Positions 10,431 to 22,871 of a stretch of DNA of 64,000 nucleotides are shown one piece after another. Position 1 is the stretch's first letter. Each line of letters begins with the position of its first letter. Under the pieces are notes generated by a model, which had not been told where the DNA came from, searched no databases, and saw nothing but the letters and a program-made list of their open reading frames with translations. The translations under genes were made by a program, and so were the position numbers. The DNA comes from Glebionis coronaria (taxonomy: Eukaryota; Streptophyta; Magnoliopsida; Asterales; Asteraceae): positions 284,908,140 through 284,972,139 of the forward strand of contig CM046875.1 of NCBI GenBank assembly GCA_025667525.1. The letters are read 5' to 3'.

Positions 10431-10799
10431 GCTGGGGATTCAAATGGATAAGAAGATGGTAACGGCTGATGTTGTGGATTAATTTGATTTTTCCGGATGT
10501 TCTTCCGAGAGTGGTGTTACAATGAGATTTGATTTTCGTGAAAATTTTGAGCGGTGATGTTTTGGATTAATTTGAATTTTGTGAAAATTTTAAGCGGGGT
10601 TGGGAAATAGTTTTGGGAAAATATAATTAAAATTAGTCCTTTTATAATTGTTATTTATAAAAGTATATATATAATAATTATTTATAAATACTTAACAATT
10701 ATTTATTAATTATTTATTAAATATTTATTTAAAAAGTTTATTTAAAAACATTTAAGTTTTTTATTTTTACTAAGTTTTGTCCGTTTAGCTTGGCTAGGT
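10431..10799. other. AT-rich interval, nothing recognised
   Basis: 10600-10780 consists of runs such as TTATTTATTAATTATTTATT. Immediately right of the Cactin exon the minus strand has a possible acceptor CCCCAG, so a few tens of bases could be its upstream intron. Confidence 0.4.
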
Positions 10800-11276
10800 G
10801 ATAACGTTGTACACGAGTTGTTTGTCGGAAGAGTCGAGATGGTATTGGTGTACATGAGATGTTCAACGGATGAGTCGATATGGTATCGATGTAAATGAGA
10901 TGTTCAACGGATAACTCGAGCTGGTATCGTTATACATGAGATGTTAAATGGAGGATCTGGGATGGTATCGTTATACATGAGATGTTTAACGGATGAGTCA
11001 AGATCATATTGTCATACATGAGAAGTTAAATGGAGGATTTGATGTGGTATCGTTGTACATGATATCTTAAACAAAGGATTCTATTATTTATCGTTGTATA
11101 TGAGATGTTAAACAGAGGAATCAATATGGTATTGTTGTACATAAGATGGTAAAAGAAGGAGTCTATTTAGTATGTTTGTACATGAGACGTTCAACGGACT
11201 AGTCGCGATGCTATTGTTGTACATGAGGTGTTCGACGTACTAGTCGAGATGGTATCGTTGTACATGAATATTGTGC
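10800..11276. repeat. 41-bp minisatellite (about 11-12 copies)
   Basis: The phrase TACATGAGAT starts at 10851, with variants at 10892, 10933, 10974 and 11015: an exact 41-bp period, continuing with decay to about 11276. The unit consensus is roughly GATGGTATCGTTGTACATGA followed by GATGTTCAACGGATGAGTCGA. There is no open frame through it. Confidence 0.9.
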
Positions 11277-11477
11277 CATATGAAGCTTTTGCATGTCAAA
11301 GATGTAGTTCCGATAGAATCGTATAAAAGTGGGTTTTTCCGCCTTTTTAATGAGTTAAAATCATTGGAAATAAGATTTTTTTCCCCTAAGTTCGAGTTTA
11401 GAAATATCACATTATAAGTGCGAACATGTAAACAAAATGAGATTGTTAACGACATCATGCTATATGTTGACATGGTT

Positions 11478-11996
11478 TGTTGGGAATAAATGTATGTGTA
11501 TTAGTTCCCCCTACTGGTTGGTCGAAGTTCCCCCTGCTAGAGTAACTTTCCCCTGCTGATTAACAAAGGCAGGGGGATTGGTCCTCCTGCTAGAAGTCAA
11601 AGACCCTGCTACAAAGATAAACTTGGAAGAGATATTAACGCGTTTATGTTACTACTCCAGAATAGTTTCCTAGTTTGTTAGTAGTGATCTTGTACGTGAG
11701 TCCTTGTGTTATAAAAGGACTCACTAGGTTTTCATGTATAATATATTTTTTCTGTCATTTCATTTCATGACATTAAGGTTGTAAACCCTAATACCATCAT
11801 TGGTTATTCGTATATCTTTGATATATTAAAGTTTAAACGTTTGATTCAATAATTGTTCTTGTGTTAAACACTATTTTTCGCATCTTGTTTAGTTACTTTG
11901 TGTAGTGCAAAGTTTCTCTAGTAGTAGTTTGAATTCATTCTTCCTACTAAAACCCTTAAACAAGCTAAGGTTTAAGATCTGAGTTTGGGATCAACA
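11478..11996 (+). mobile_element. 5' LTR of the plus-strand copia element (519 bp)
   Basis: Starts TGTTGGGAATAAATG and ends TTTGGGATCAACA (inverted TGTTG.../...CAACA ends), followed two bases later by a perfect tRNA-iMet primer-binding site. It contains several CCCCTGCT motifs and a TATA box. The 3' LTR is not in the window because the element is cut at 58023. Confidence 0.85.
11709..11718 (+). promoter_or_regulatory. Copia LTR TATA box
   Basis: TTATAAAAGG about 230 bp into the LTR, an expected distance for a short copia U3. Confidence 0.6.
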
Positions 11997-11998
11997 AG

Positions 11999-12010
11999 TG
12001 GTATCAGAGC
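11999..12010 (+). other. Copia primer-binding site (tRNA-iMet)
   Basis: TGGTATCAGAGC two bases after the LTR end, the standard plant copia minus-strand primer site. Confidence 0.9.
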
Positions 12011-12069
12011 TTGTTGAGAAACTTTGATTAAACCAAGAACAACATAAGACCTCACATCCATTCACAATC

Positions 12070-13384
12070 ATGTCTACTGACTCTACTTCATCCGCAAACA
12101 ACAATGCACTCAGACTTCCTATGTTGGATCTTTAAAACTTTGAAATATGGGAATTCAGGATTCAACAGTTTCTCAAGATGGAACATTATGCCCTCTGGGA
12201 GGTCATAGAACTTGGTGATCAATTCCCTAAAATAATACAAGTTAAAGATAAGAATAAGGAAAAGGAAGGTGGTGGTGAAATCTCCAAAGGTGATGGAAAG
12301 AAAAAGTCTGCTGCTGTTTCTGACAAATAGATCCAATTGAGGATGCATGATGTTAGAGCTCGTAGTTCTTTGTTGTTGGGTCTACCTGATAGACATCAGC
12401 TAAGGTTCAGAAAGCATAAGACGGGTAAGGATCTGTGGGAAGCAATTGGTAACACATTTGGAGGAAATGAGGCTACCAAGAAGAAGAAGAATCAGATGAT
12501 AGACCAATTTGCTTCTTTTAAAGCAAAAGGTGATGAAGCAATTGGTTCCATCTACAATAGGCTTCAAGATCTGGTTTCTCAAGTGGAATTCTTTGACATA
12601 GAGGTGTCAAGAGAACAGGTGAATGCAAGATTCCTCAACAGTCTTCAGAAAGAATGGTTTGTTTACAAAGCCATTTGGCAAAATAAAGATGACATTGATG
12701 ATAAAGACATTGATGATATCTACAACAACCTGGAGGTTTTTGAGCCTGTGGTCAATGAAATGAAGACCTCAGGGACAATACCCACAAACTCAAGTGGAAC
12801 TGCTGATTCCCCTGCTAACATGGCTTTCATTTCTCAAAGTAGTGGAACTGCTGCCTCACACAAAAGCAGTGGGATTGAAGTTTCCCTTGCTACATACTCC
12901 ACTAGAGAAGATAGGCCTACAACATTTAGTCTTGACACTGCTTGTGCGTTTATTGCATCACAAGGATCTCATGGTTCCACTGTGCTGCATGAAGATCTTA
13001 CTCAAATCAGTAAGCAAGGACTGGAGGAAAAGGATATCAAGTGGAACATGGCTCTACTCAGCATGAGAGCCAACAGATTTTATAAGAAATATGGGAAAAA
13101 AATTCCATTAATCCTTCTGATGTGGTTGGATTTGATCAATCAAAGGTGGAATGCTATAATTGTGGCAAGAAATGCCATTTTGCTAGGGAGTGCAGAGGTC
13201 CAAAGAATGGAAGCAGCTATAGGAAGGAAAGAAGCGATGAGGATTCTGGGGCTAAGGCTATGGTATCCATGCAAGGGATAGATGGAGTAGCTGGATGGGA
13301 CTGGAGTGCTATGACAGAAGGTGTTGAAAGGAACCAAGCTCTAGTTGCTAAAGAAAAAGAGAAGGAATTTTTTCTTATGGCTAT
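12070..13384 (+). pseudogene. Copia Gag, N-terminal part with first zinc knuckle (broken)
   Basis: The ATG at 12070 is the first after the PBS. The start region reads LPMLDL then NFEIWEFRIQQFLKMEHYAL, the usual copia Gag opening. In-frame stops lie at 12133 and 12328. The UBN2-type capsid region follows (TGKDLWEAIGNTFGGNEATK; FLNSLQKEW; DIYNNLEVFE). A frameshift in the A7 run near 13095-13101 moves the zinc knuckle CYNCGKKCHFAREC (CX2CX4HX4C, about 13149-13190) to another frame. Gag binds genomic RNA and forms the particle. The sequence stops at 13384, where gypsy-1 inserted, and resumes in frame at 26833 once one copy of the GCTAT duplication is discounted. Confidence 0.9.
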
Positions 13385-16309
13385 TGTAACACCCCCAAAT
13401 TTCGGTTATAACAGCGGAAGGGTCATTGGGTGTTACTATCATGGTTCAATCTCATAATCATAGAAAACGGCTCAAAACGAGTCGTTTTAATAAAAACGTC
13501 CATTCATTTTCATTTAACAATAAGACTTTTCACACGGTCCCAGATAATTTAAAGTTTACAAACACAGTAAATAATAAAAGATTCTTTGAATGGATATAAT
13601 TTATGAAAGCGGGCCAAAACATTTCAAATAAGCAAGCTTCACGAAACGCCTTCATCGAGTGCCTTCCCAATGGACCTGAGATAAAACATGCTAAAAAGTC
13701 AGCAAAATTTGTCGAGTGAATCTATAGAGTTTAATTTAAATAAAGAGAACACAAGTATTCAAAATAACCTTCCATGGTTAATAATTCATCAAATACAATT
13801 ATGTTGTACAGACATAATTATCGTGTCATTACACAAGTCTCGTGAGATTGAACGTTAACATATATTATTTCAGCCCAACACACCTAGCCAAGTGCGTATA
13901 TTTCTCTTATACAATGCATCCGATGTTTCATTACTAGTGCATCACAACACCACGCGATAGCTAGTCGCGACCGGACTGGGCGTCACCCCGATAGATCTAT
14001 CCATAGCATTACCGTTACTTCGATTAACAATTCACGATTCATGGGTCTTTTATGGCTAAACAAACTTATGTAATAACTTTCATCTAAATATACAATTAAG
14101 TTCCTTGTGTTGAGTTTTAAAACAATCATGAGTTTATCACAACTTACAGTTGTACCTTTCAATTTCAATAAATACGTTTCAAGTAAACAGGGTTCCCACA
14201 ACTTCTCGTTGCACCCATTAATGGGATTTCCACAACTTCTCGTTGTACCCATTATTTTTATTAAAACAAGCATGTTATCCCCCTCGCGGGTTTTATAAAA
14301 CAAGTAAACATGTTAAAAGCGAGGCTATAGACTCACCTTAGCCAATAGTGGTAATGAGACGATCATCGACGATTAGTGATGCCCGTTTAAACACGAAAAT
14401 CGCAACCTACCAAATAAGGCGCGTTCGTTAATAATCGACTTAAGTATAAATCATACTTAAATAATATAAAAAACAAACTTACAAAACCAAGAAAACCCCG
14501 AAAATTTAATAATACAAGTGTTATTACTATACCCTTTTATTCAACACTATTTTTTTAAACAATTGCACTCTCGATATTGACCCGTCCTAAAACGCCAAGT
14601 CAACGCAAGTCAAATTATCATTTTACTTATCTCGGACCAGTAGCTAAGTCGTTTATATAATGACTTGACACTTGAGTAAATCACCATGTCCAATAGTGAA
14701 TACTCAACTCACGCCACATAAGTATTGAACTATGTGTCCAAAATACCAATCAGCATGTACACTCCAAATGTACACACCAATCTACCCTATCTACACTTGT
14801 CCGATTTCGACAAAACTTGGTCACAAACTCACATATAATATGAATAAGACTCAGTTTAAGTTTCATTCAAAAATATTACTTTTAAGACCTTCTGCCCGAC
14901 ATATCTATTAGTTACAAAAACCAGACAGTTTTACGCCTTCAACTCGTAAAACCATTTTGACATGTCTAAACAACTCCATTTATAAAACCGACACTCGCGT
15001 TTGAAAATAGACTCATGACCTGAGGTTTAGACTTTAACATCAGTCCTTGAACATTTTTAAAACTCATTCTATAATCTCCGAGATTCGATCCAAATATAGA
15101 CAACAATTTTCGGATTGTGCCGATACTCGTCTCCCGGTACACGAATACTAAAACTTTTGTAACTTCGCACTCATGTGGAGTTGGAAGTCCTACTTTATAT
15201 CAAATCGAAGCTAACGAAATTCTCTACGACCCTATCTTATTAGTATAACAAGATTCATACAGTAGGTTACCCAAAAACGGCCTTGAACTTACTGCCTAAA
15301 AATACATGTTTAAAAATCATACCAAAACAATATTTTGACACATTTTAACAATTTATATACTCCTAATATTACCCTAATATCATCCTCATCTATCTATCTA
15401 ACATATAACACACTTGAATGATCATCCAAAATTTTACCCACTCAAAAATCCATACATGCAAGCACTCAAAATTTTAAATATAATAATATTAACACGACAT
15501 ACAAGCATAGAAATAGATCAAACAAGCTTGTTCTTCATCAAAATTTGAAAGTTCTTGCATGTGTGTAAAAATTACACCAAAATGATCACCATCAAATTTC
15601 CTAGATGGGATATTAACTAGTTTCTTTTGATTCAAATTCAAAAATTAAAAATCAAAGGGTTTTGTGTGGGAGGGATGGACGGTTTTAACAAGAGGGAGAG
15701 AAGAGAGATGATTTGTTTTATAAAAATGAATTTTATATAAAAATTAGGTAGTGGAAAATCCTTATATAGTGGGGTGGAGGGTAATTTTTGCCAATTTTGC
15801 ATAGTTTTGGTCCAAAATGCAATTAAATAGTTGTAAGGGTAGAAAATGTATATTTTAGTTTAAAAATATTTACGGGACTCGGGTTTCGTAAAAATACTCT
15901 TTAAAAGTTAAAACGCTTCATAAATATAATAATATAACTTCGACATGACTTAAAACGTAATTAAATCGAAAACGTCGAAAATATTAAATATCGAGACAAT
16001 CGATAATAAAACGTAAATTTTCGGGCATCCGTCGGTATCGCGATCATTAGTAGTTCTTGTCATTCGTTAAAACGTAAAACACGAGAAATAAAAATAAATA
16101 CAATAAAATCATTCATATGATAAATTTGAGAATATATTATCGATACTTAATGTTTTTCTTGTTAGTTTTCATTGAAACGACATTCTTACGTTAAGTTTCA
16201 AACTATAACCTTCTCGGTTAATCGATAATTTAGAATTCTCATTAAAGTAAACATATAATATTTAATAGTCGAGATTAAAATATCGATATGAAATTGACGG
16301 ATTGTCACA
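13385..16309 (-). mobile_element. Gypsy-1 3' LTR (2925 bp)
   Basis: Begins TGTAACACCCCCAAAT and ends GACGGATTGTCACA on the + strand, i.e. TGTGACAATCC...GGGTGTTACA on the element's strand. Target duplication GCTAT is at 13380-13384 and 26828-26832. A PPT lies inward on the minus strand (TTTGGTGGGGATAA), making this the 3' LTR. Pairwise identity with 23995-26827 is visibly high, but many point differences and a ~90-bp indel (present here at about 15057-15150) show age. A minus-strand TATA box ACTATATAAG lies at 15761-15770. Confidence 0.95.
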
Positions 16310-16330
16310 TTATCCCCACCAAATTCGGAT
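16310..16330 (-). other. Gypsy-1 polypurine tract
   Basis: On the element strand TTTGGTGGGGATAA abuts the LTR start TGTGACAATCC. This is the plus-strand priming site and fixes the minus orientation. Confidence 0.7.
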
Positions 16331-16860
16331 CTTCATCCCGAAGATCAACTTGCTTTCTTCCTCGATCGCTCGTTGAAATCAAAGGGTTAAAGGAATTGTG
16401 GTCCTCGTCCTGAGTTCCATCAGATTTGACAATAGGAATACGACTTTGTTTCAGTTGCTTACCTTCCTTATCGATAACATCAACAAGTACTTTGATGAAA
16501 TGCAACTTACCGTCGATTCATACTTCATCAAGAGAGATAATAAGATCTTCGTCAGGAAGAAATTTCTTTAGGTTCGACATATGAAAAGTATTGTGAATTC
16601 ATTGTAGCTCTCGAGGTAATTTAAGTTTTCATGCCATCGGGCCTACTCTCGATGTCATCTCGAATGGTCCAGACTAACGGGGACTTAACTTCCCACGTTT
16701 TCCAAAATACATAACACCTTTTCATAGTGATAGCTTTGGCATAACTTTTCCACCTACCTCGATTTCCAAATATTTTCGCTTCACATCATCATAACTTCTA
16801 TGTCTACTACGAGCAGTTAACAAATGATTCTTAGTTCGCACGATCATTTTATTTATCGGA
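16331..16860 (-). pseudogene. Gypsy-1 integrase C-terminus with chromodomain-like tail
   Basis: Minus-strand frames, joined across stops and shifts, give SYDDVKRKYLEIEVGGKVM, then KRGKLSPR-SGPFEM, LPRELQ-IHNTFHMSNLKK and KQLKQSRIPIVK. This is the GPF/Y region and the start of a chromodomain-like tail, as in chromovirus (Tekay/Del-like) integrases. Several stops show it is dead. The core DDE part is not readable. Confidence 0.7.
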
Positions 16861-17539
16861 ATAAAATGAGCAGAGTCAATCAGTTAACATTGACACAAAT
16901 AAGATCATATTCAGGCTGAGTTTTCAAGAGCTTAACAATGAATCCATTGAAATTTTCTCCTACTTCTCAAATGATAACGAATAACATAATCGTAATCACT
17001 TGAAGTCTAATTTACCTCTTTTATTCCAGAATACATTGTAGGCTCTTAATATCGGTGGATATCGTACATTAGTGCCAAACAATTAATGTCTCAATAGACG
17101 AAGAGTAAAATCACCGCACCCAATTACAAGTCATGGGTTGTGCAGTTTCCTCATTCTTCCTAGGTTTTCTATAAGCATACACAAATCAAACAGCTCTAAA
17201 TCCTATAGGAGAGGTATCACGATCAACAACAAAACCTTTAGTTCTTTCATGTAACGATAAGTTCGGCGTGCTACAGAGTTTTCTTTTCATGATTTGAAAA
17301 GCTTTCTCTTCATCATCGTCCACACATACGGTTCATTCTTTTTAGTTAGCTTAGTTAATGGTTTTAATATCAAAGAGAATCCTTTAATAAACCTTCAGTA
17401 ATAACCAGCCAAATCTAGAATTTGTCGTACTTCAGTTGGAATAGTTGGAACATTCAAATCTTTGATGGCTTCGATTTTCGCAAAATTAACATGTATGCCA
17501 CTTTGTTAATCACATGACAGAGAAGTTGTACAGAACCAA

Positions 17540-18300
17540 GCCAAAAATCACACTTTAAGAATTTTGGGTACATCTTTTCGTTCTTTAACAAGTTTCAAGA
17601 TTATCCTTAAGTGTTCGGCATGTTCTTCCTCGCTCTTAAAGCAGATTAGAATATCATCAAAGAAAACGATTACGAATTCATCAAGACACGGCTTACACCT
17701 ATGATTCATTAAGTCACTGAATACAATAGGCGTATTGGTCAAACCAGAAGGCATAACCATAAACTCATAATGATCATCACAAGTTCTAAATGCCGTAATA
17801 GGAATATCTTCCTCACGTATGCGAAGTTGATGATAAGCAAAACAAAGGTCAATCTTGGAGAAAACACGGGAATCTTGGAGTTGATCAAATAGATCATCAA
17901 TTTCTTGGAAGCGGGTAACGATTCTTGATCGTTAGCCTATGTAGCTCTCGGTAATCGATACACATACAAAACAAATCATCTTTCTTCTTAGCGAATAGAA
18001 TAGGAGTTCTATAAACTGACGATCTCGATCGAATAAAACCTCTATCAGCTAGTTCTTAAAATTGCACAAATGATTCCTTTAGCTCGGATGGTGCTAATCG
18101 ATATGGCGCACGTGCCATAGTTGCAGCACCATAAATTAGATCAATTAGGAATTCTATTTGCCTTGGGGGCGGAAGCCTTGGCAAATCTTCCAGAAACACT
18201 TCAGGATAGTCACGAATGACTACAATATCTCTACTCACTTTCCTTACGATTCCTTCTATGATACCTAAGCCAAGAATAATCCACAACCTTTTTCGATATA
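17540..18300 (-). pseudogene. Gypsy-1 reverse transcriptase fragments
   Basis: Minus 18286-18056 reads VIRDYPEVFLEDLPRLPPPR and later RAPYRLAPSELKE, the N-terminal linker and first RT blocks. Minus 17760-17548 reads [18 protein letters not shown] then [11 protein letters not shown]. The latter is the catalytic YxDD-equivalent (FxDD) block followed by [13 protein letters not shown]. In between there are multiple stops. This was the polymerase that copies element RNA; it is now inactive. RNase H to the left (16860-17540) is only faintly traceable. Confidence 0.85.
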
Positions 18301-19140
18301 CTTACGAGCTCTAATGCACGAAAAGAATTTTCAATTTGGAATTATTTTTCCCTTCAGTAACCTCATAAGCCTTGCCTTGGATTATGTGTCCCATGAGCCA
18401 ATAAGTCATGCAGACAACTTCACAAATAGTAAATGGCTTAGAAGAAGTCACATCACCGCATATATTCCTGGTCAGCCGTAAATATACTGCTTGACCTTGA
18501 CGGTTCGGGTTTCATAATTCTGGGACATAAAGGAGTCAACTTGTAGAAACACTTGATATATCTACCAATGTTAGTTCCCTTCAGTCTCAGATTGTACAAT
18601 ACTTGCTCCATACTTTGGAAATACTTCGAGGACAAGCTCCTCAGTTAACCGTTTCCTCACCTTAGTCCATGGTCTCCCATAAGTAACGATACCTATGGAA
18701 GCAAGTCTGCCATTCCACCAAATTAATGCACGACCTTGGAGAGTAGCGACTTTAAACTACACCTTATCCTCCTGATTAGGGTCACAGATTCGGAAGACTG
18801 ACGCCAGTTTTTCAACAACTGACACAATCCTCCATCATCTTTAGTCCCCTTAAGAGTCTACGATTACACTTAATGAATGAAGTGTAGTTATAGCCTCTAA
18901 TTACGGGCACATTTGTTCCGTCCGTACCACCAACATTATCGGCTCCAGCTTCAGCTCCACTGGTTCTAGTTCCACCAGTTTTAGTTTCAGCTCCAGTTCC
19001 AGATCCATCATTCATGTTGGCCATGAATTCAGCTAAAGATACAGCAACTTATTTACTAATAACTTGGCACATTCGTGCTTCAGTCATAGCTTTCAATTGA
19101 CTGCATGAGTCTTGTGTAACGCAAATCAAATCATAATGAG
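18301..19140 (-). pseudogene. Gypsy-1 gag fragments
   Basis: Minus 19024-18812 has a Gly/Thr-rich start and YNYTSFIKCN, equivalent to the Y-x-TF-x-C opening of gypsy Gag. Minus 18635-18453 reads MEQVLYNLRLKGTNIGRYI then KLTPLCP, the Retrotrans_gag helix block. The zinc knuckle and protease expected before RT are missing or unreadable, suggesting a deletion near 18300-18450. Confidence 0.65.
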
Positions 19141-19298
19141 TATTCATTCAATGATTGCGTTATACCACAAGAATTTAGATAAGAAAGGCAAAGAAAGATA
19201 ATAATAGAACAATGTAGAATTAGGAATCAAAAGATAGTCATTCCATTGATCACAAACTAGTACAAGTCTTATTGTCAAACATTATAGATAATCATCGT

Positions 19299-22200
19299 TG
19301 ATGTTAAGTAAAATACGTCTTTTAGGAAAAAGAGCGTATAAATGCGGCAAGTATTAAGCGTTACGTTTTAGGAAAAACGTAAAACCGAATAAATGCGGGT
19401 TCGTTCTCGAAGGAGGTATGTGGATTAATGTGCCAATATATATGAAATCAAGTTTAGATTAGTGACGTTTTTGGTTGAGAAGAGAAAAAGTAAAGACGAG
19501 TTACGCTACGATTACACTACGACGAATGACGTAAAACGCGAACGTAATTACGTAAAACGCGACAAAATTAAAAAATTAAGCCTAAAAATTAATTAAAAGA
19601 TTAAACTAAGTCTAAAATAATATAAATAAGAATAAAAATCCAATAAATATATTTTAAAACCTTTTATTAATTAAATATTCAATTTTTAATGCTAATTAAA
19701 GCCCTAAAATCAAATATAATTAACAAAATGTCCAAAATTTAATTTTATTGAACTAATAACTAACTTATATTATTTAAAGACTAAAAAGTATTTTTTCTAA
19801 ATTTTAAAAACTATTTTTCTATTTTTAAAACACTTTAAACTATTTTTAGACTAAAATAATCATAAAAAATAATAAAATAATGCCAAAAATAATTTGACAA
19901 TTTTGAAAATCCTAAATTACACTAATGAACAGTATAAAATTGAAAAAGTTTGAAAAATGTAAAATTTTGCACTAAAAGACAAAACAAATTAATAATTAAA
20001 CCCTAATTAAACTAAATTAAATCTAAAAAATAATTAAAAAGTGAACAGTGAAATATTTTTAAACTAAAAATCTTAAAATACTTTTCTAAGTCTAACAAAA
20101 ATTTTAAAACTGAAAAATATTGAATTTTGCACTAAATGCCAAAACAGATTAATTAAAAGTAAATTAAAATAGCTATTTAATCTAAAAATTAATAAATGAA
20201 CAGTAACAGAAAATTAAATTATACTGAAAAATCAGAAATTAAATAAGAAAAATATTGAAACAAAAATTAAATCCTAAGACCTATTTTAAAGCACTAAAGA
20301 CGAAAAATGAAGAAAAGTGAAAGTGACACCTTGACTGTTTTTGTCAGTTAGCTTGGCAGTGGGAACACTAACACAGGCAGTGGGAATTGAGTTCCCACTG
20401 TTAGAACAAAAAATGGGATCTGGGCACGTTTTGTGCAATATCTTTTGATTCACTTGGTTTTATGGACAATAATTGGCACCCCTACACTCAGTGGAGTGTA
20501 GGGAGTCTATAAAAATTAAAAAAAACACAAGCTCTTCATAAAAATAACACACAAATAGCACAAATAGGTGACTGTTATGCACTATGGTCTTCTGATGAAC
20601 AGTGGACTGGTGCACTTTGCACAAAATTGATTTTCAAACCACAATAAAACTTATAAAACCCCACCAATGAGTAAATAAGAGAGCAACAAGCCTAGATTAA
20701 CTGGTTAACTAATGATATCCAAGATTTGGGTAAACAATTAGCATATTCAAATCTATACCAACCTACTGAATTTTATTACTCATCTTGCCAAATATTTAAC
20801 ATGCAAATTTTTGTTTCTAACATACCATACTGAAATCAAGTAATAACAAACCTATCACTACCCTTAATGAGAATGTCCAAGCTAAAATCAACCTGGTTTT
20901 TGTCACTAAAACCAGTTAACTAACTAAAGCCAAACACCCCCTTAATTCTGAAAATGAAAAATTAACAAAGTAATTGCTAACAAAAATTAACTAGACTGAT
21001 TAAGAAGGACTAAATCATGCATATAAACCTAGATTGAGCATAAATAAGCAGATCCTAACACATGAAACAAGTAACTCCCAAAAATCATACACTTCACATA
21101 AAACTCAAAAAAACTGAAGTTAATAGGGTTCAAGCCCGTACCCCAAGCTGATGCCTTCTAGTAACTCATTTGAGAGCTTATGTAAGTTCATGAACAGTAG
21201 AGAGAGCTTGTTGTTGGAATCACAAGTGACCTAAAGCTTAACAATGTCTTCAAACAGTAAATCAAGTGGAATAGATGGACCTTTCTGTTTCTTCTTGGAC
21301 CCCTGCACATACAAAGCCAACAAGGAACAAGATTCAAGTAGTCTAAGCCTACTGATAAGACTCTTTGTCAAGGAGCTTATCAGTAGCTTATGCTACAGTA
21401 AGTGGTGACAACCAAAAAAAATGAAAAAACAAGATTTTTCTTTGTGAAGAATCTTTAAAAATCTTTGAAACAAACCTTACTTAAAAATCCTTGGGATGAC
21501 TAAGTAAATCAAAAACCAAGCTTGAAAGTCCACTTTCACTTCCTTTCAAACTTGGTTTTCATTTTCAGAAAATAAGCAACAAATTTTCTTGCAAACTTTT
21601 CTCAAGTTACTCTAAACTAATTTTGAAAATAACTAAAGATTGAACTAAATTGACTGAAAAAGGAAGATGGAACTCAGTTTATTGCACCAAACTCAAAACT
21701 TTCATTTTCATTAATAATTTAAAAGATTTTTACAAATAAACTGGAACAAAAACAAATGTTACAAGCTCAATGCCTTTTATAGGCCTACATTAAATCTAGA
21801 ATAATCTAAACCCTAAAGATGGACTTCCCAATCTGCCCTTGAAGGAATATCCGAATAATCTTTGAAGATGCTTGAGCCATGTGAAGATGAAGTTGAGTAC
21901 ATCTGTGGTTGACCAATCTTAGTCGTATAATATGACTTTGGAGGGAAGGAACCATCATAAGCCGTTGATGCTCTGTTCAAACTTTGGATTTTTGTAGCAG
22001 GGGAAGGACGGGGGGCCCCATTGAGGTCACGGGAATAACTTGTGTGAGGTGGGTTGTATCGAGGTTAAAAGGAATTACATTTCTGGAAAAGCTGGGGTAA
22101 AACCCCTTTGATTTAAAGAAGTAATTAGGATGGGTTTTTTAGGGTTTATGGGAAAAGGGTGGTTAAACAGTAGGGGTTAAATCCAGTTTTGGGTAATTAG

Positions 22201-22871
22201 ATTTTAAAAAACAAGTTTACCACCAAAACTAGTTTAGTATTAAACGAGTTTTTAAAAAAAACTGGTGGATTCGTGACATGGACGTTTAGGGGGTGGTGAT
22301 TGGTTAAAAGATTAAGTGGGGTGACGTGTCATGCACTGGTTGGGTGTTAAGGGTTTGAGTGTCTGTCTGGAATGGCCCCCTAAGTCTTTTGTTTTCTTCA
22401 CTTTGCAAATAATAGCTCTAAACCTTTTTTCCTTTGTTAAATGTTTGGGCAGTTGGCAAATTTAGTCCTTTCAAGTTTAGTATGATGAACATAAGGACTA
22501 AACTTGTAATCTTTGAGATCTTCAAGGGCCATACTTGTATAATCTTGGAAATTTAGGGACCCCAATGTAATTTATGAGTTTTACAAGGGTATAAATTGCC
22601 AAGTCTTCCAAAGTTGAGGGACCAATCTTGCCAATCTTCAAAACTTCAAGGGCATTTTTGTAAATTCCAAACTTGGGCCCGGTTTCTTGTGCGGCTTCGT
22701 TCCCCGTGTTCATTTTTGCTCTATTCTTGTAATCTTTTGGTGAATTCACGATATCCGTACCTGAAATACACAATGAACAAACACAAGCATATTTTGGGGT
22801 GTTTTGATGATATTTTAAGCGTTTTAAACCCGATTTGGACGATGAGACTATGTATAATTACAATCTCATCA
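19299..22871 (-). mobile_element. 3.57-kb solo-LTR-like insertion in gypsy-1
   Basis: Starts TGATG and ends CATCA, flanked by the 5-bp duplication ATCGT (19294-19298 and 22872-22876). Gypsy-2 carries the uninterrupted homologous sequence (compare 47000-47100), which confirms an insertion. No internal direct repeat, PBS or coding region is seen, so a solo LTR is the simplest reading. A good minus-strand TATA box (TATAAAAGG near 21775) suggests minus orientation. A LARD-like element without recognisable LTRs is the alternative. Confidence 0.7.
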
